Shown: positions 49,620 through 62,500 of the stretch, one piece after another
How positions within the stretch are numbered: the stretch's first letter is position 1
Layout: each line of letters opens with the position of its first letter
Origin: Dioscorea cayenensis subsp. rotundata
Taxonomy: Eukaryota > Streptophyta > Magnoliopsida > Dioscoreales > Dioscoreaceae
Reading direction: 5' to 3'
Length of the DNA: 64,000 nucleotides
Assembly (NCBI RefSeq): GCF_009730915.1
Contig: NC_052482.1
Location: forward strand, 744,001 to 808,000
Program-made: the position numbers and the translations under genes
Notes under the pieces: model-generated
Told to the model about the DNA's origin: nothing
The model's input: the letters and a program-made list of their open reading frames with translations, nothing else
Databases searched by the model: none

Positions 49620-50160
49620 TTCACGAGAATCCAAAGAAAAACAACCCAAAAAAATCACGAGAAAAATCAAGGCAGAGGTCGAATTGGAGCTCAAAATGGC
49701 GGCGACGCCTCAAGGGAGACGGATCTGACGGTTGAATTCGGAGATTTCACGGCGAGGCAAAGAGAATTCAAGGGATTCGAGAGCGAGCTAGGGTTTCGGC
49801 TCCCATTGAAGACAAAAGCCAAGAGGAAGAGAGCGTGAGAAGAGATGAGGACTTTGTCTCGCTTTCTTCGATGCGGTTTCGCACTTCTTTTTCACCGGCT
49901 TATCAAGTGATAAGCAGGCGTACTTATCAATGATAAGTGATGTGATAGCTTATGATGGCGTAGATAAGTAGAGTTTTCGTCGGTTAGTGCGGACGCGAGA
50001 AGGTGATTAAAACGGGTGTATATTCGTCGTGGCGTCCACATTGAGTTGGGTTTGTCGGGAGATGACGTGGCGTTTCGCGATATGAGGATTTGAGTTCCGT
50101 TTTCTCGCGATATTTTCGTTTGGGGTGGGACCTGTGGATCCGGTGTTCGGTGTCAAATAA
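49620..50160 (-). promoter_or_regulatory. TPR 5' leader and promoter with inverted GATAAG pairs
   Basis: Contains CTTATCA-AG-TGATAAG at 49899-49914, CTTATCA-A-TGATAAG at 49923-49937 and a further GATAAG at 49963-49968, about 280-350 bp upstream of the TPR ATG. GATAAG is the I-box core recognised by MYB-related/GATA-class factors in plants. An AGGGTTT element lies at about 49791. Confidence 0.5.
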
Positions 50161-51444
50161 AGTAAATTAACTAAAAATAATATCCATTTTTTTTATAATA
50201 GAACAACCACTACCTAGTGCAATGCATTGTTACTTTAATGGAAAATTGACAGATTAATGATCCAATTTTTTTTTTCTTTTGTAGATAAACCACGATCCAA
50301 TTGTTTGGTATAATATTATATAAATACTATTTAAATATCGTAGAAATATTTTTATTACTGTAAAAAAATATTAGTAATTCTTTAAGATCTTGTTTATTCA
50401 TTATTCATTAGGTTTATATGTGAGAATGTTATTTCCCTCCTCTTTTCTACAGGGTTGCTGACAAAGAGGTTTATTAGTTTTGTTAGGTTCTTGAAAATCT
50501 TCCAGTGTGCACTTGGTAAAATTTTAATTACCTCACATGACGTGATAATTTCTTACTGAGTTAATTTATCTCTAAAAAATAGATTGAATCTCCATAATTG
50601 GTGCACTATTTTAAATATTTGTTCCTAAATAACTTTTTCGGAGTCAATGTTTGTTATTTTTGTAAAATAAAAACCAGTTATTCTCTATTTTAAAAATAGA
50701 TAACTTAGCCGGTAATTATTTTATAAATTAAAATATCTTATCCAAAAAAATCTTGAAATTAGTAAATAAATGAGTGGAAGCTTTAGGTGACACGTGGCAA
50801 TAAAGCATTGGTGGATAAGGCTGTTTGCTGTTTTTGTCTGTGTATGTAAACAGAGCCTTGGATTCCATGTATGGAAAGTAAAGAGAAAACCTGGTTTCAT
50901 TTTAACCTCGAGAAATTGAGAAAGGGACAGGATCGACAACGTGTCGGGTTCGGAGCAAAGGTGAGAAAACAGGCTAGGGTTAGTCAATTTAGAAAATAAA
51001 GTAAGAGAAAGAGATGTGGGTCCCACCAATTGTAAGGATCTAGTGCATTTAAGTAATAAAATTATTATAAAAATTTAAAAAATAATAATTATTATTATTA
51101 GTCTGAACGTGTTTTTTTCTCGTGCACGGCCAACTAGAATCCCTGACAAAAAGCATGAAGCACATTCATGTTTCATTGATTATTTATTTATTTATTTATT
51201 TTTTTAATTACTGTATATAGCACTTATTTATTTCCCCAAGAACAAAAGGTTATTTTTTTAAATAATTATTATTTATAAAAATCTGATGAATAAAAAAATA
51301 AACTAACTTTTTATATAATCCATACGGGTCTCATTACATGGGATGCTAATTTTTTTAGAAGATCCGAGATTAAACCCAAAACTCATGCAAAATGAGGGTA
51401 TAAATACTTGTTGACCTTACAATTACGGTCCATATATGTGTTTG

Positions 51445-51508
<64 letters not shown>

Positions 51509-52840
51509 GATAAAAATTTTAAGACATGGTTTAAACTCGCTTCTGTGTAGAGTGGCTAGTTTTTTATAAGACCCTAAATCGAATTCAAAACTAACGCAAG
51601 GATACGGTTAATCACGACAGATAAAAAATACTTAAATTTCCTTAAATTTTTGTAAAAATACTTAAATATAAAATTTTTGATACCATGGTTTATTATTTTA
51701 TAAAAATACTTAATCACGCCATAATAATTTTTTATTAAATTTTGTAAAATATTTAAATTTCTTAGTACGTGAGATACAGTTAATCACGACAGATAAAAAA
51801 GAAATTTTTTGAAACATGGTTTAATCATCAAAATTAAACTTTCATATGATATGGTGAAATTTTCCGTGACTATTGCAACATGAAAATATGATAATATATT
51901 TGATTTGGTGTTTTTTAAAATTTTTTTTATTTGAGGTGATGTTGCTGTTGAATTTTATTGCATCCATTATTACAAATTTTTTTGGAGCATTGAATGGTGC
52001 CCACGGATTGATTTTTCCTCATTCTTTTGTGGAGAATTTTTAATTTGATGTGGAAAAGAAAAGGACTTATAAATGTGGAAAATAATAAAATTTATTATAA
52101 TGATTATTTTTTGGTTGGCTAATATAATAATTTGATTGGTCATGGGCCATATAGAAATGTGAGCACAAAAAAGAAAGAAGAAGATGGTGCCAAGTCATCA
52201 TGTCTCTCATATATGGATAATATTAATAAATAAATGGAGAAATAAATAAATAATATGGCTATAAATAAGGTCACAAGATTTCAAGAATCAACTTATTCCA
52301 AGCATCAACTCTTAGTTTGAATATTATATTATTTTTTCAAAAAAAAAAAGGAAAAACATGCAAAAGCAACATGCTTTATATATATATTATAATAATAATT
52401 CTAAAAAGGCAAAAGAAACACATTTGGAGTAAAAATACAAATTAGGTGTAGAGATTAAAAAAAATTAAAAATTACTAATATGATTTAATTGGTATGAATT
52501 AGTATTTGCCAACTTAGTTTGTAATCAATCACTTCTTATTTTTGGTTTTTTTTACCTTTTTTGCCAAAAAATAGTATTTAAAATAACTAACAAGCTAAGA
52601 TTCGATGTTAATTTGATATTATAATATCCTATCCTAGCTCTTAAAAATATTTCATAATTTATTTTGTTAATAAATCTTTTATTGACAAATTCTTTCTTAT
52701 GCCTATTTGTGAGAGGTTGTTGGGATCTAATAAATTTGTTTTAATTTTAACAATCTTTCATTTGACTCTAGCAACCAATCACACGAAAGTGATGGAATTT
52801 ATTAAAATTTCATATTACCGGAATGTTGCTCTACTGAGAA

Positions 52841-52880
<40 letters not shown>

Positions 52881-53532
52881 AATAATAACTTTTTAAAATA
52901 AGGATGGATAAGAAATTTTTTTTTTTCTAAATTGGGGATTTATTCAGCATTGAAAATTTTGTAGGGTTTTAGTGGTCCTATGAAACTTACAAGAAAAAAA
53001 AACATGCTAACCAAAGAATGGACCATGAGAGGTACTAAAAACAACATGGTTGACTTTTACTATTCAGAGTTTTGGTTGGAAACGGGTTTCAAAACGTGTC
53101 AAAATTGTGTAATGACCGTTGACCAATCTTAGTCCCTATATCTTGATCAGAGCACATATCCCAATGAATTTTTGATCACTTTCATCTTCTAATCATGTGA
53201 AGCATGCTGACATGTTTGGATGCCAAGATGGGTTCAGGGCAAGTGATATATACTTGGTGAGGAATTGGGTGCTGGAAAGAGGGCTTGTTGGGTTTGGGAG
53301 GTGGGTGCGGTGTTGGGTTCACGGTTGGGTCCAAACACACCTGACTTAAAAGAGGGACCGAATTTGAGCATGGATCTAGTAGAGTTTAATGAAAAATAAT
53401 CCAGGTGATTCGGTTCCGTGGTAAGACGTGACTCATTTTTAATCATAAGTTTTATAAATTTTTATATTTATTTATTATATAATATAATGATAGGTTAATT
53501 ACATTAAAAGATTGTTGTTCTTTGTTTAGAAA
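50161..53532. other. AT-rich intergenic region
   Basis: No gene supported. A (TA)n microsatellite spans about 51449-51506. (AAT)n lies at about 52857-52890. ATACGGTTAATCACGACAGA / ATACAGTTAATCACGACAG is repeated at about 51603 and 51775. A CT/pyrimidine-rich stretch on minus at 50870-51030 gives a chance ORF. Confidence 0.5.
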
Positions 53533-56121
53533 TGTCACGCCCGAACCCGGGTTCATGGACGCTGGGGCCTGAGCAAACGCAGTAGACACCTCATGGCCGA
53601 AATCATGTAGAGCGTCTGGCGCCAAACACGATCCAAAAGCGAGCAAAGAATCAAAGCTCGATGGATTGCAAAAACCAATATAAACTTATACAAATAAAAC
53701 ATAGCCACACACAAGCGGGACTTAATACATGCTAATACTCGACGATTGCCCTAACGATCCCCGCCAAAGCTATCCGCCACTCAACTCTACTCTTGATCTG
53801 AAAAGATATTAAACAATAAATTATGAGCTTGAGCGATAGGTAGCACCCACTAAAAAAATTATAGGGATCATTTGCAAAAAAATAAAAAAATTATCAAAAA
53901 TCAAAATCGGAAATCAAATTTATTTCAAATAAACATAGATGTCAAAAACCAAAACATATAGGTCCCCCAAACAACTATTGCTATAACAAAAATAATGAGA
54001 ACTCATATATTTATCCTCGGTGACCCTGAGCGAATATCGAACTCATAAGTTTACCCTCGGTGACCCGAGCAGTTATCAAAAGGTCGTTATTCTTCACCGA
54101 CGGAAAGCGGTGGGAAACTATAGTTTCTATATCGAGTACGTGTCGACAGCGGTCGGGTGTTTAACCCCGATGTGCAGGGTTATTGCAAAGTTAGTTTTGG
54201 GACTACGAGTACTTTTGTCAAAAATATTTCATGTTCACAAAACAATAAACTATCAAAAATTCATCTTTGGGCAAAATCGCAAGTAATTTGCAGTCACATG
54301 ATCTCATTTTTATCATATCAAAATAATCCAATTAATAGAATCCAAACATGAATAGATAATAAAGAAAAACACAATAGTAATTAATCGGAAAAGTAAATAA
54401 ATATACGGAATTCAAAAAAATTAAGTAATCCAAATGTAAATAAAATATTTAAACCTTTCAATTAATTCTAATCCAAAAATAAAAATATCATTAATTGGAA
54501 TTTTAAAAATAATTTAAAAATAATTCCAAAAAAATAATAATAAATAAATAATTCAAAAATATAAATAAATACATAAAATCATTATTTTTCTCAAAATTTT
54601 CAGATGTTTAGAAAACTAGAGTATATACATATAATATGATTTATATATAGGATACTTACCGATTAACAACCCGAGTTTTTTTGAATTCTTACACCAATCG
54701 AGTATTTCTCGGGAAGTCCTAATTTGGGAATAACCCATCGAATTACAAGTAAACAAATTCTAAAAATTCACACGAATGCAAAAAACAAATCAAACACTAA
54801 CAAAATTACCAAGGTCGAGACCAATAACCAACTCACCTACAAACCTTATGATTAAAAATCGGTAGAGCTTTTGCAAATTCTAACCAAAATCAAAAAAATT
54901 TCAAACTTATGAGAAAACTAGGCATCTTCATCTAAAACATATCCAAACCTCACAATGATTTGAGACCTACATAATTTAAGCCACCAAGTATTAAAAAAAT
55001 CATACTTATGTAAAACAACGAGTTTCGAGACATGCCTATTGCAATAAAAAAATATCTCACAACATATAACTTCAAAAAGTAATACAATCTTCCCGACAAT
55101 AAGATAACCTCAGAAATGAACAACTTTCCTATTTTTTTACCTTATCCAATTCAATCTTCATGATTATAAAAAAATGACCATAATTCTTCGGGCTATGCAC
55201 GAAATATCATCTGAGACACTTACACCAATAGGGCTATATCTCACAAACTACAGATGCATAAAATCTGAAAATTTTCAGGTAATTAGGTAACATCAAAATA
55301 TATAATTTTGTTATATTACCCTTCTCCAAATTCCATTTACAAGACCATCAAATTGTCTAAGCAATCGTAATGTTCTATGCAGAAATAGTATTGAGCACAC
55401 CTATAGAAATCTGCTCATATCTCACAATTTACATGGCTAAAATTCTGAAATTTTGCAGAGTCAAATATAACATCGTCCTATATAACTTTCTTATATAAAT
55501 ATAAATCTAAAAACAGAACTTACAATTACGAAAATAATCAAAAAACGCTCAAGGGCTGACAGAAATCCATCCGCGTCACTGCGTCTAAAAAAATTTATAA
55601 TTTGCGGGATACTACTCCAAAAAAATTCTGAAATTTCAGTAGTAAGCTAAACAAGATCTCGATCTACAATTTTTTTCTATTCTGATCTCTTCCAAATTCC
55701 ATCTCTAGATCTTTGAAATAAATTAGAGATCTCTACTGTGCTAACATGGACTTTCTGAATTTTATCCTCAAACTAAAATCAAATCAATTCTCACCAAACC
55801 CTAACCCTAACTAGTAACATGTTACAGACAAGCATAAGAAAGAGCAATAACAAAAACTCTGAACCTTACCTCAACAATAACAGTGAAATGAAAACCGTGA
55901 CGATGAGACCCTTCTCCCGTCCTCGTCGCCGACACCACCCTGCAAAAGGAAGAGAAAGAGACAAGGCAAGTCTCTCTCTCTCTCTCTTTTCCCCCTATGA
56001 TCTAAAAACCGAAAAAGCGAAGAGGCAGCTAGGGGTTTTGAAACTAAACAAAAACAAAATTAATGGCTAAGATTGAAAGTAAAACCAACGGCTAGGATTT
56101 GATTAAGGGGTGGGGCTCACA
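53533..56121. mobile_element. Solo LTR, ~2.6 kb, of a gypsy-type element
   Basis: Starts TGTCACGCCCGAAC and ends GGGGCTCACA (TG...CA), flanked by AGAAA on both sides (53528-53532 and 56122-56126), a perfect 5-bp target duplication. No gag-pol and no second LTR are present in the interval, so it fits a solo LTR left by LTR-LTR recombination. The TGTCACGCCC start is frequent in large plant Ty3/gypsy LTRs. Internal features: a ~40-bp direct repeat with CTCGGTGACCC at about 54016 and 54057; an AAACCCTAACCCTAA telobox-like stretch at 55796-55810; a (CT)n tract at about 55971-55988. Confidence 0.75.
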
Positions 56122-57573
56122 AGAAATCACTAAATTGAGGCTATTTAACGGGTGAGGATGAATCACATCTCGGTTCAGTAGTAACTACCACAAAATCGTA
56201 TCCATGGAATCATTTTTTGAGTTTAATCAACTGGCGATTGGGGTAGCCCAGATCTTGTGCAATGGGTCTAGTGGAGTTTGATCCGGGTGCAAGTTCACCC
56301 TCCAACACTGGTTGGACTGCACTAGCTATGGTCTAATGAATGGGTTCGGTGCATTTGGAGCCAGAATATTGCATGGTTTTTCACGTAATTTTAGCTTCAT
56401 GTATGGGTCTCCCTAGTTTGTGCTTGATTCACACAGGTATAGTTTATTTGATTAGGACCGGACGTTAAACAGATTGAGGTGTTGAGTCATTGGGTTATCA
56501 GTTGAACGGTCGGATTAATTGGGTTAATGTTGGGTCGGTCAATATAGATATTTTAAATAATTTAATTTAATACAATATTTTTATTTTTCTAAAAACTTGT
56601 TTACTTAAAAAAACCATGGTTCAACCTCCAATTCATTTAAAAATCACAGGTTCATATTGGTTTTTACTGATTATTGGGGGTTTCTGATAATGCAACAGTG
56701 TAAAATTTAGTGAAAGTCGCTTTAGCAATGCTATAGAGTCATGACACTATGGTGATATTACTATTTACTATGCAGTCTGTCTGTGTCACACACTGACAGC
56801 TGGATTCCTCGGTCTAGTAAAATCAATGCTCACTAGTACTGTAGCGCTGTTATTATTCATTGTACAGTTTGCATGCAGCCGCAAATTGCCGCAAGAACTC
56901 TCTACCAAGTCTATGCAGTCTCTGTGCGGCCACATATTGCTTGTACAGTGTTCTGCCGAACTTGTAGAGGCTCTATGAGGCTTGTATGACCTTCTTAGGT
57001 CCAATACACCCTTTCAAACTTTCAAAACAAAACCCAGGACACTACCAAACTTGTCAATATGTGTTAGAACGAGATGAACATCAACACAATAAGCAAACAC
57101 CAAGGTTTTTATGTGGAAAACCCTTCTAATCAAGGAATAACCATGGGGCTTTTTAGAGCCGCTTAAACATGCTCACTATATCAAGTATGGGATGGCAAGG
57201 GTTCTCACTCGAGAAAACTAGTGGAATAACAACAATGCATCTACAATAGAGAGTTTCATACAACACACATTAAGAAGAAGAATATAGAATGAGGAAGCAA
57301 ACCCTAAGGCTGAGGAGAGCAACTTGCAATAAATCACTCCAACAAATTTAGATGAACTCCAACACCGATTTATTGATCAACCTCTTGTTGTGGCTCAACT
57401 CCTTTCTTCCTCTCTTTCTTCTTAGTTTCCCTTTTCTCTTGTATTCTCTCTCTTCTCTTTTTCATTAATCCCTCCTCTTAGAGCAAGTATCATCATAAAA
57501 AAACCTCTCAGCTTGCAATTACCCTTTTGCCTTTTCATAAGTTGATATAATTTTTTTTAATCATAGGCTTAAA
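56122..57573. other. Non-coding, probably retroelement debris
   Basis: No gene. 57095-57350 has the GTTTTTATGTGGAAAACCC and AACCATGGGGC texture typical of copia-type element leaders, and 56700-56960 has CTGTAGCGCTGTTATTATTC-like sequence seen in LTRs. Assignment is by resemblance only. Confidence 0.35.
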
Positions 57574-58186
57574 GGGTGTTTGAATTGGCTTTTTGAAAGC
57601 CCAAAAGTGTTTTTTATAAGTTAAGTACTTCTAAGTTTTAAAAAACATGTTTGTTTTGGCTTTTGGACAGAAGCAGACGCTATGAAAAAAGCTAAAATTC
57701 AGTTTTTTCCAGAAGCTGCCCCAAAGGTGCTTTTCAGAAAAGCACTTCTGAGAAGCTATTTTGGGATTGTCAAATTACTAAAGTAACCCTCACAAACAAT
57801 CAATTTCCCTCAATTCTTCTCTACAATCCTTGATTTCCATATTCGAGTTAATGATAACGGTAACAATAATTATTATATAATAATAATTATTATTATATAA
57901 TACTTAATGTATTATAATTATAATTGTAATTATAATTATAATACATTAAGTTATTATTATTATCGTAATCATTATTAATATCAATATATAATAGTAACTG
58001 AATGAGAAGCCATTGAATACCCATTTTAGTAATTTGTTATCTCAAAAAGTGCTTTTACAAATTCACATCAAAACAACTTCACACATAAAAAAACACTTCT
58101 GCATTAATCTATCCAAACATAAAATACAGAAAAACACTTAACTTACTTTGAAAAAACACTTCTACTAAAAGCCAATCCAAACAAGG
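57574..58186. mobile_element. Fold-back MITE with a central palindrome
   Basis: About 613 bp. Left end GGGTGTTTGAATTGGCTTTT, right end inverted CCTTGTTTGGATTGGCTTTT. Farther in, AAGTGTTTTTT / AAAAAACACTT segments extend an imperfect long inverted repeat. A perfect 24-bp-arm palindrome with a 2-bp centre lies at 57902-57951. No ORF. The target duplication is not clear, so the superfamily (hAT-like is possible) is open. Confidence 0.7.
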
Positions 58187-58991
58187 TATTCCATCCAATT
58201 CACCATATGGGCTGAACTCAACACTAATTCAATTGCAATTATAGTCTAATTAGAAAACCTGACTGGTGCTAGAAACGGTTCATCTGTTCAACATGCAGAC
58301 TATCGATCTAGTTTGCCATCAAACACAGTTTTCGAAGAAGTAGTTATTCACCTCAATGATATTTTTGATGCGTCTTTTGTATCTTCTTCTGTTAAAGAAG
58401 GTGATGCTTAACTTTGGAGGAGGACCTGCCAAAATGATGATACTCGGATCCCACTTATAATTCTTGACCGGAGAATCAATGCTAATAGACCAAAAAACGA
58501 TTGATATATATATATATATATACACAAAACTACATTAAAAAGTTTGAACAATATTAATTTTTATTTTTAAAAATATATTGAACGATATTAATTTTTATTT
58601 TTAAAAATATATTGAACGATATTAATTTTTATTTTTAAAAATATATCAATGCAATTTGTTTTTAATGGAGAGGTGTTGACCATCGTTTTTTTTCCCAGTT
58701 TGCACATGCATACGGACAATTACAATAATTCAGAAAAAATAAAAAAATAAAAAAAATCTTATTTTCATAAATTCCTTAATCCTCTTGCTAATTCATCCTT
58801 TATACACACACACACACACAAAATAAAACTACATTAAAATTTTTTGAGCAATAATCTCATTTTTTTTATGAGTAAACCATCAATTTTTTTTTTTAATTTT
58901 TTTTCAAAGTTCTCACATGCCTGCAGATAATTACAATAAAACTCAAAAAATACAAAAATTAAAAATAATCTCATTTTCATGAAACCCTTAT

Positions 58992-59029
<38 letters not shown>
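58187..59029. repeat. AT-rich region with 34-bp tandem repeats and microsatellites
   Basis: Three 34-bp units starting GAACRATATT at 58545, 58579 and 58613. A pair of ~200-bp diverged direct repeats shares GCACATGC/TCACATGC plus AATTACAATAA (about 58700 and 58914). (CA)n at 58806-58820, then (TA)n(GA)n at 58992-59028. No gene. Confidence 0.7.
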
Positions 59030-59372
59030 TGGGCACGAGCCGTCCGACAACCCGGCCAGGTCCGGCCCGGCCCATCGAGTCACTAATCCGGCGGGCCGGG
59101 CCAACAACCCGTAACCGGCCCGTCATGGAGACGGGCAGGTTACGGGTTGGGCTTGCCCCAACTCGTGGCCCGGCAGGTCAACCCTGGCTTAGAACCAGGT
59201 TGCAACCCGGCCCGTCGGCCCAATCCACCGGGTTGACCCGCTGGCCCGCGGGGTCAACATGGAAGCCGGCCCGGTTTCCTGTGACCCGGACCTACCGTCA
59301 ACGAGCCAACCCAGCCCGGCGAGTTCTACACCCAGCCGGGCCAAATCCGGGTCGGTGGGCCGGTTGCCCACC
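59030..59372. other. GC-rich CCGG-type block upstream of fumarase
   Basis: About 340 bp dense in CCCGGC/GGGCCGG in an otherwise AT-rich region. Its ends are loosely inverted (TGGGCACGAGCCG at 59030, and CCGGTTGCCCACC at about 59360). Long ORFs on both strands follow from composition. Possibly a non-autonomous hAT-type element; no target duplication was found because the left side abuts a microsatellite. Confidence 0.4.
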
Positions 59373-59543
59373 TATTACACACAATGACATCCAATAAAAG
59401 AACAGAAATGAAGGGCTTTTTGGGAAATAAAATTTTAATTTTTATAATTAATAACATATCTCAAAAGTAGAAAATGGAGCTCTTTTTCTCCTCAACCTTT
59501 CCCCGCCTCCACCTCTCTCTCTCTCTCTCTGGGCCTGTGAATC

Positions 59544-62500
59544 ATGGCCATGATCGGCGCTCTCCGGCGAGCATCCTGCCAATCGGCGACGTCTCGGAAG
59601 CAGGAAGCACCGCTGCTGCTCGGCCTTGCCTTCGCCCGCCACATCTCCACTGGTTTCCGCGAGGAACGCGACACTTTTGGCCCCATTCTCGTCCCCTCGG
59701 ACAAGTCTTGATCTCGAAACCTTAAGTTCTTTTTTTATTGGTTTTTGATATTGGTTTGAGTTTGGATCTGTTTGTTTGGTGTTTCTTTAGGTTGTGGGGT
59801 GCTCAGACGCAGAGATCATTGCAGAATTTTGAGATTGGCGGCGAGCGCGAGCGCATGCCTGAGCAGATCATCCGCGCTTTTGGTATCCTTAAGAAGTGTG
59901 CGGCTAAGGTTTGTTGTCTTCTTAAGACCAAAAATGACATTTTTGATTGATTTCAGCTTTCTTTCGTTCATGAAAATGTTTTGCTTTGTTTTGGTGGAGG
60001 GAAACATGTTGATATGGTGGGATAAGGAAATATTTACTTTTTAATATCCAAGCGTGCAATAAAGTTGAAGTTTTTCATGTTTTTGTAGTTCTTTTTATTG
60101 ATTTTTCTGTTATTTTCCGTTCGATGTCAGCTTTCGTTTGTCCATGAAAAAATGTGTCTGTGCGCGCGTGTGTGTTGGAGGGGCAAATGCTGATTTGGTG
60201 GCATATAGAAATTTTACTGTTAGAATCTCCAAGTCTGCAATGCAGTCGAAGTTCTAGTGTCATTGTGGTTCTTGATATTGTTTTTTATGCTGTCATTTTC
60301 TGTTTGATTTCAGCTTCCGTTCATCCATGAAAATGTTTGTTATTCCTTTTCTTTGTTTTTATTGAAGGGAAACATGTTAATCCTGTGGCATATAGAAAAT
60401 TTTCTCTTTGAATCTCCAAGGCTGCAGTAAAGTTGATGGTTTTTTGTGTTTTTGTGGTTCTTGTTATTGATTTTTGACATAAATTTATAGTTTTTTCCCC
60501 ACTTTTGGGAGTATAATTCTGTCAGACAAGAGTAGATGTTCTCAGAACAGTACTCAGTCGATATCCTGAAATCTACCTCCTGGCTTCCTTCAATCTGTTT
60601 ATTTGTGTCTTGTTCATCCTATGAATATCCTATGTGATCCGCATCTTACTTGATAGGCATCTTCTTTATTTATATATATTTATTTAGATTATCCTACTAT
60701 TGGGAGATTTATTGGTTGGTTGTTGAGCATGAAGAAATCCTGACCGGCAAACAGTTCTGTCTTAAGGATAGTAATTGAGACAGATCCACATCTTATTCAA
60801 CATTCATTGCTCTTTCATATTGTCCTAATAATTTGATGTAATCATGTAATCTGATGGCTGGTTTTGTTTTACGTGGAGTCATATTTTCATAATCTTGATG
60901 ATTGGTTCGTATCACAATCCACTGATGGTCTATGGCTACTTGTTCTGTTCCTTTGAAGTATGTCTGTCTTTTGTGATTCATATTAATTATTAAAAATTGG
61001 ATGTATGCGTAGTAACACTTTTGTACAGGTGAACATGGATTATGGTCTTGACCCAACTATTGGGAATGCAATAATGCAAGCTGCACAAGAGGTGGCTGAG
61101 GGAAAATTGGATGATCATTTTCCTCTTGTGATTTGGCAAACTGGAAGTGGAACCCAAAGCAACATGAATGCCAATGAGGTCAATAAAAAATGTTTTGTGT
61201 TGATTAAGATGCACTTTTCTAGAGTCCGTAATTCTGATATTCTATTACCATTGCTTTTCTATCATCACAGGTGATAGCCAATAGAGCAGCCGAGATTCTT
61301 GGTCATAAACGTGGTGGAAAGTTTGTACATCCAAATGACCATGTCAACAAGGCACAATCTTCAAATGATACATTCCCAACTGTGAGTTTCCTTTTTCTTC
61401 AGGGAGTTTCTTGTACATTGACTGCAGATAATATTGACCATTGTAGATTTTATTTTTAATGATGACTGTATGCTGGACTTAGGATGAGATTTATGAGGAG
61501 GTGAACTTTCTAGTGTTGATGTCATTTGTGCACTGTAAGTGATCAAGCTATGTCCTTAGCTACAACAGCATCTTGTTGCTGTGCACCACAAAGAGGTCAA
61601 TGTATTTTGTGGCCTTATTATATAATTACTATTATTTTTATTTATTTTTATCAATCCCTGTGATTAAGGTCTTATTGAAAGGATGCATCTAAGTCTTTAG
61701 GTGGCCATTAGCACAATACATAAAAAACTGTTAACCTGTAGTGGTGCTTCTTGCTATGTGTTCATTTTGATTTTGGAACTCGCCAAACAATTTTTCATTG
61801 CAGTGGCAACTTTTATCAACTATTGATTTTATGTTGTTTTAATATAATGCAATACCTCTGCCATGCATTTGGGAGTCAATACGTTAATGGAAGTACAAGT
61901 AATATGGGTAAATTTTGTCAGGTTATGCACATCGCTGCAGCTGTAGAAATTAATTCAAGGTTTGTCCCGAGCTTAAAGCAGTTACATACTGCTCTACATT
62001 CAAAGGTGAGGCACATTTTTTTTCTTTTTCAATTTGAATATGTATAGATCTGTTCTCGAGTATAGCTTGATTTTAAATTATGCACTTGAAAAGGTATCCT
62101 TCTATATGGTAAAATGACTAGTCATAGGTTAAAAAAAAAGGAACATATACCCAGATTTATGGTTTGTCTTAGAATCATTTTTAGCTTTTATGATTACAAG
62201 ACCAAGTAATACCATTTCTATTCTGTACCACTTTTGTTTCCAGTTTTTTGCTGTTTTGCTTTCTTTTTGTTTGTGTGATGCATCTCAGCATTCTTATTGG
62301 ACTTTCTTAGGTCCTATGTTTATGCATGAATCATTGGATTAATATTAAAATGCAGCCACAACATTCTACATTTTCTAGATCATCTGTTTCACTATTGAAA
62401 AATTAGGCTTTTATGGTAGATAAAATAGTTGCATTCTGATATTTCTATTTTTTTGCATGTTGTTATTATTTAATTGGTGTGGTTAGTTCTCAAATATATT

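Noticed and set aside
59029..59397. 122-codon Pro/Arg-rich ORF and its opposite-strand partner
   Set aside because: Open frames on both strands are expected in the CCGG-rich block; no recognisable domain.
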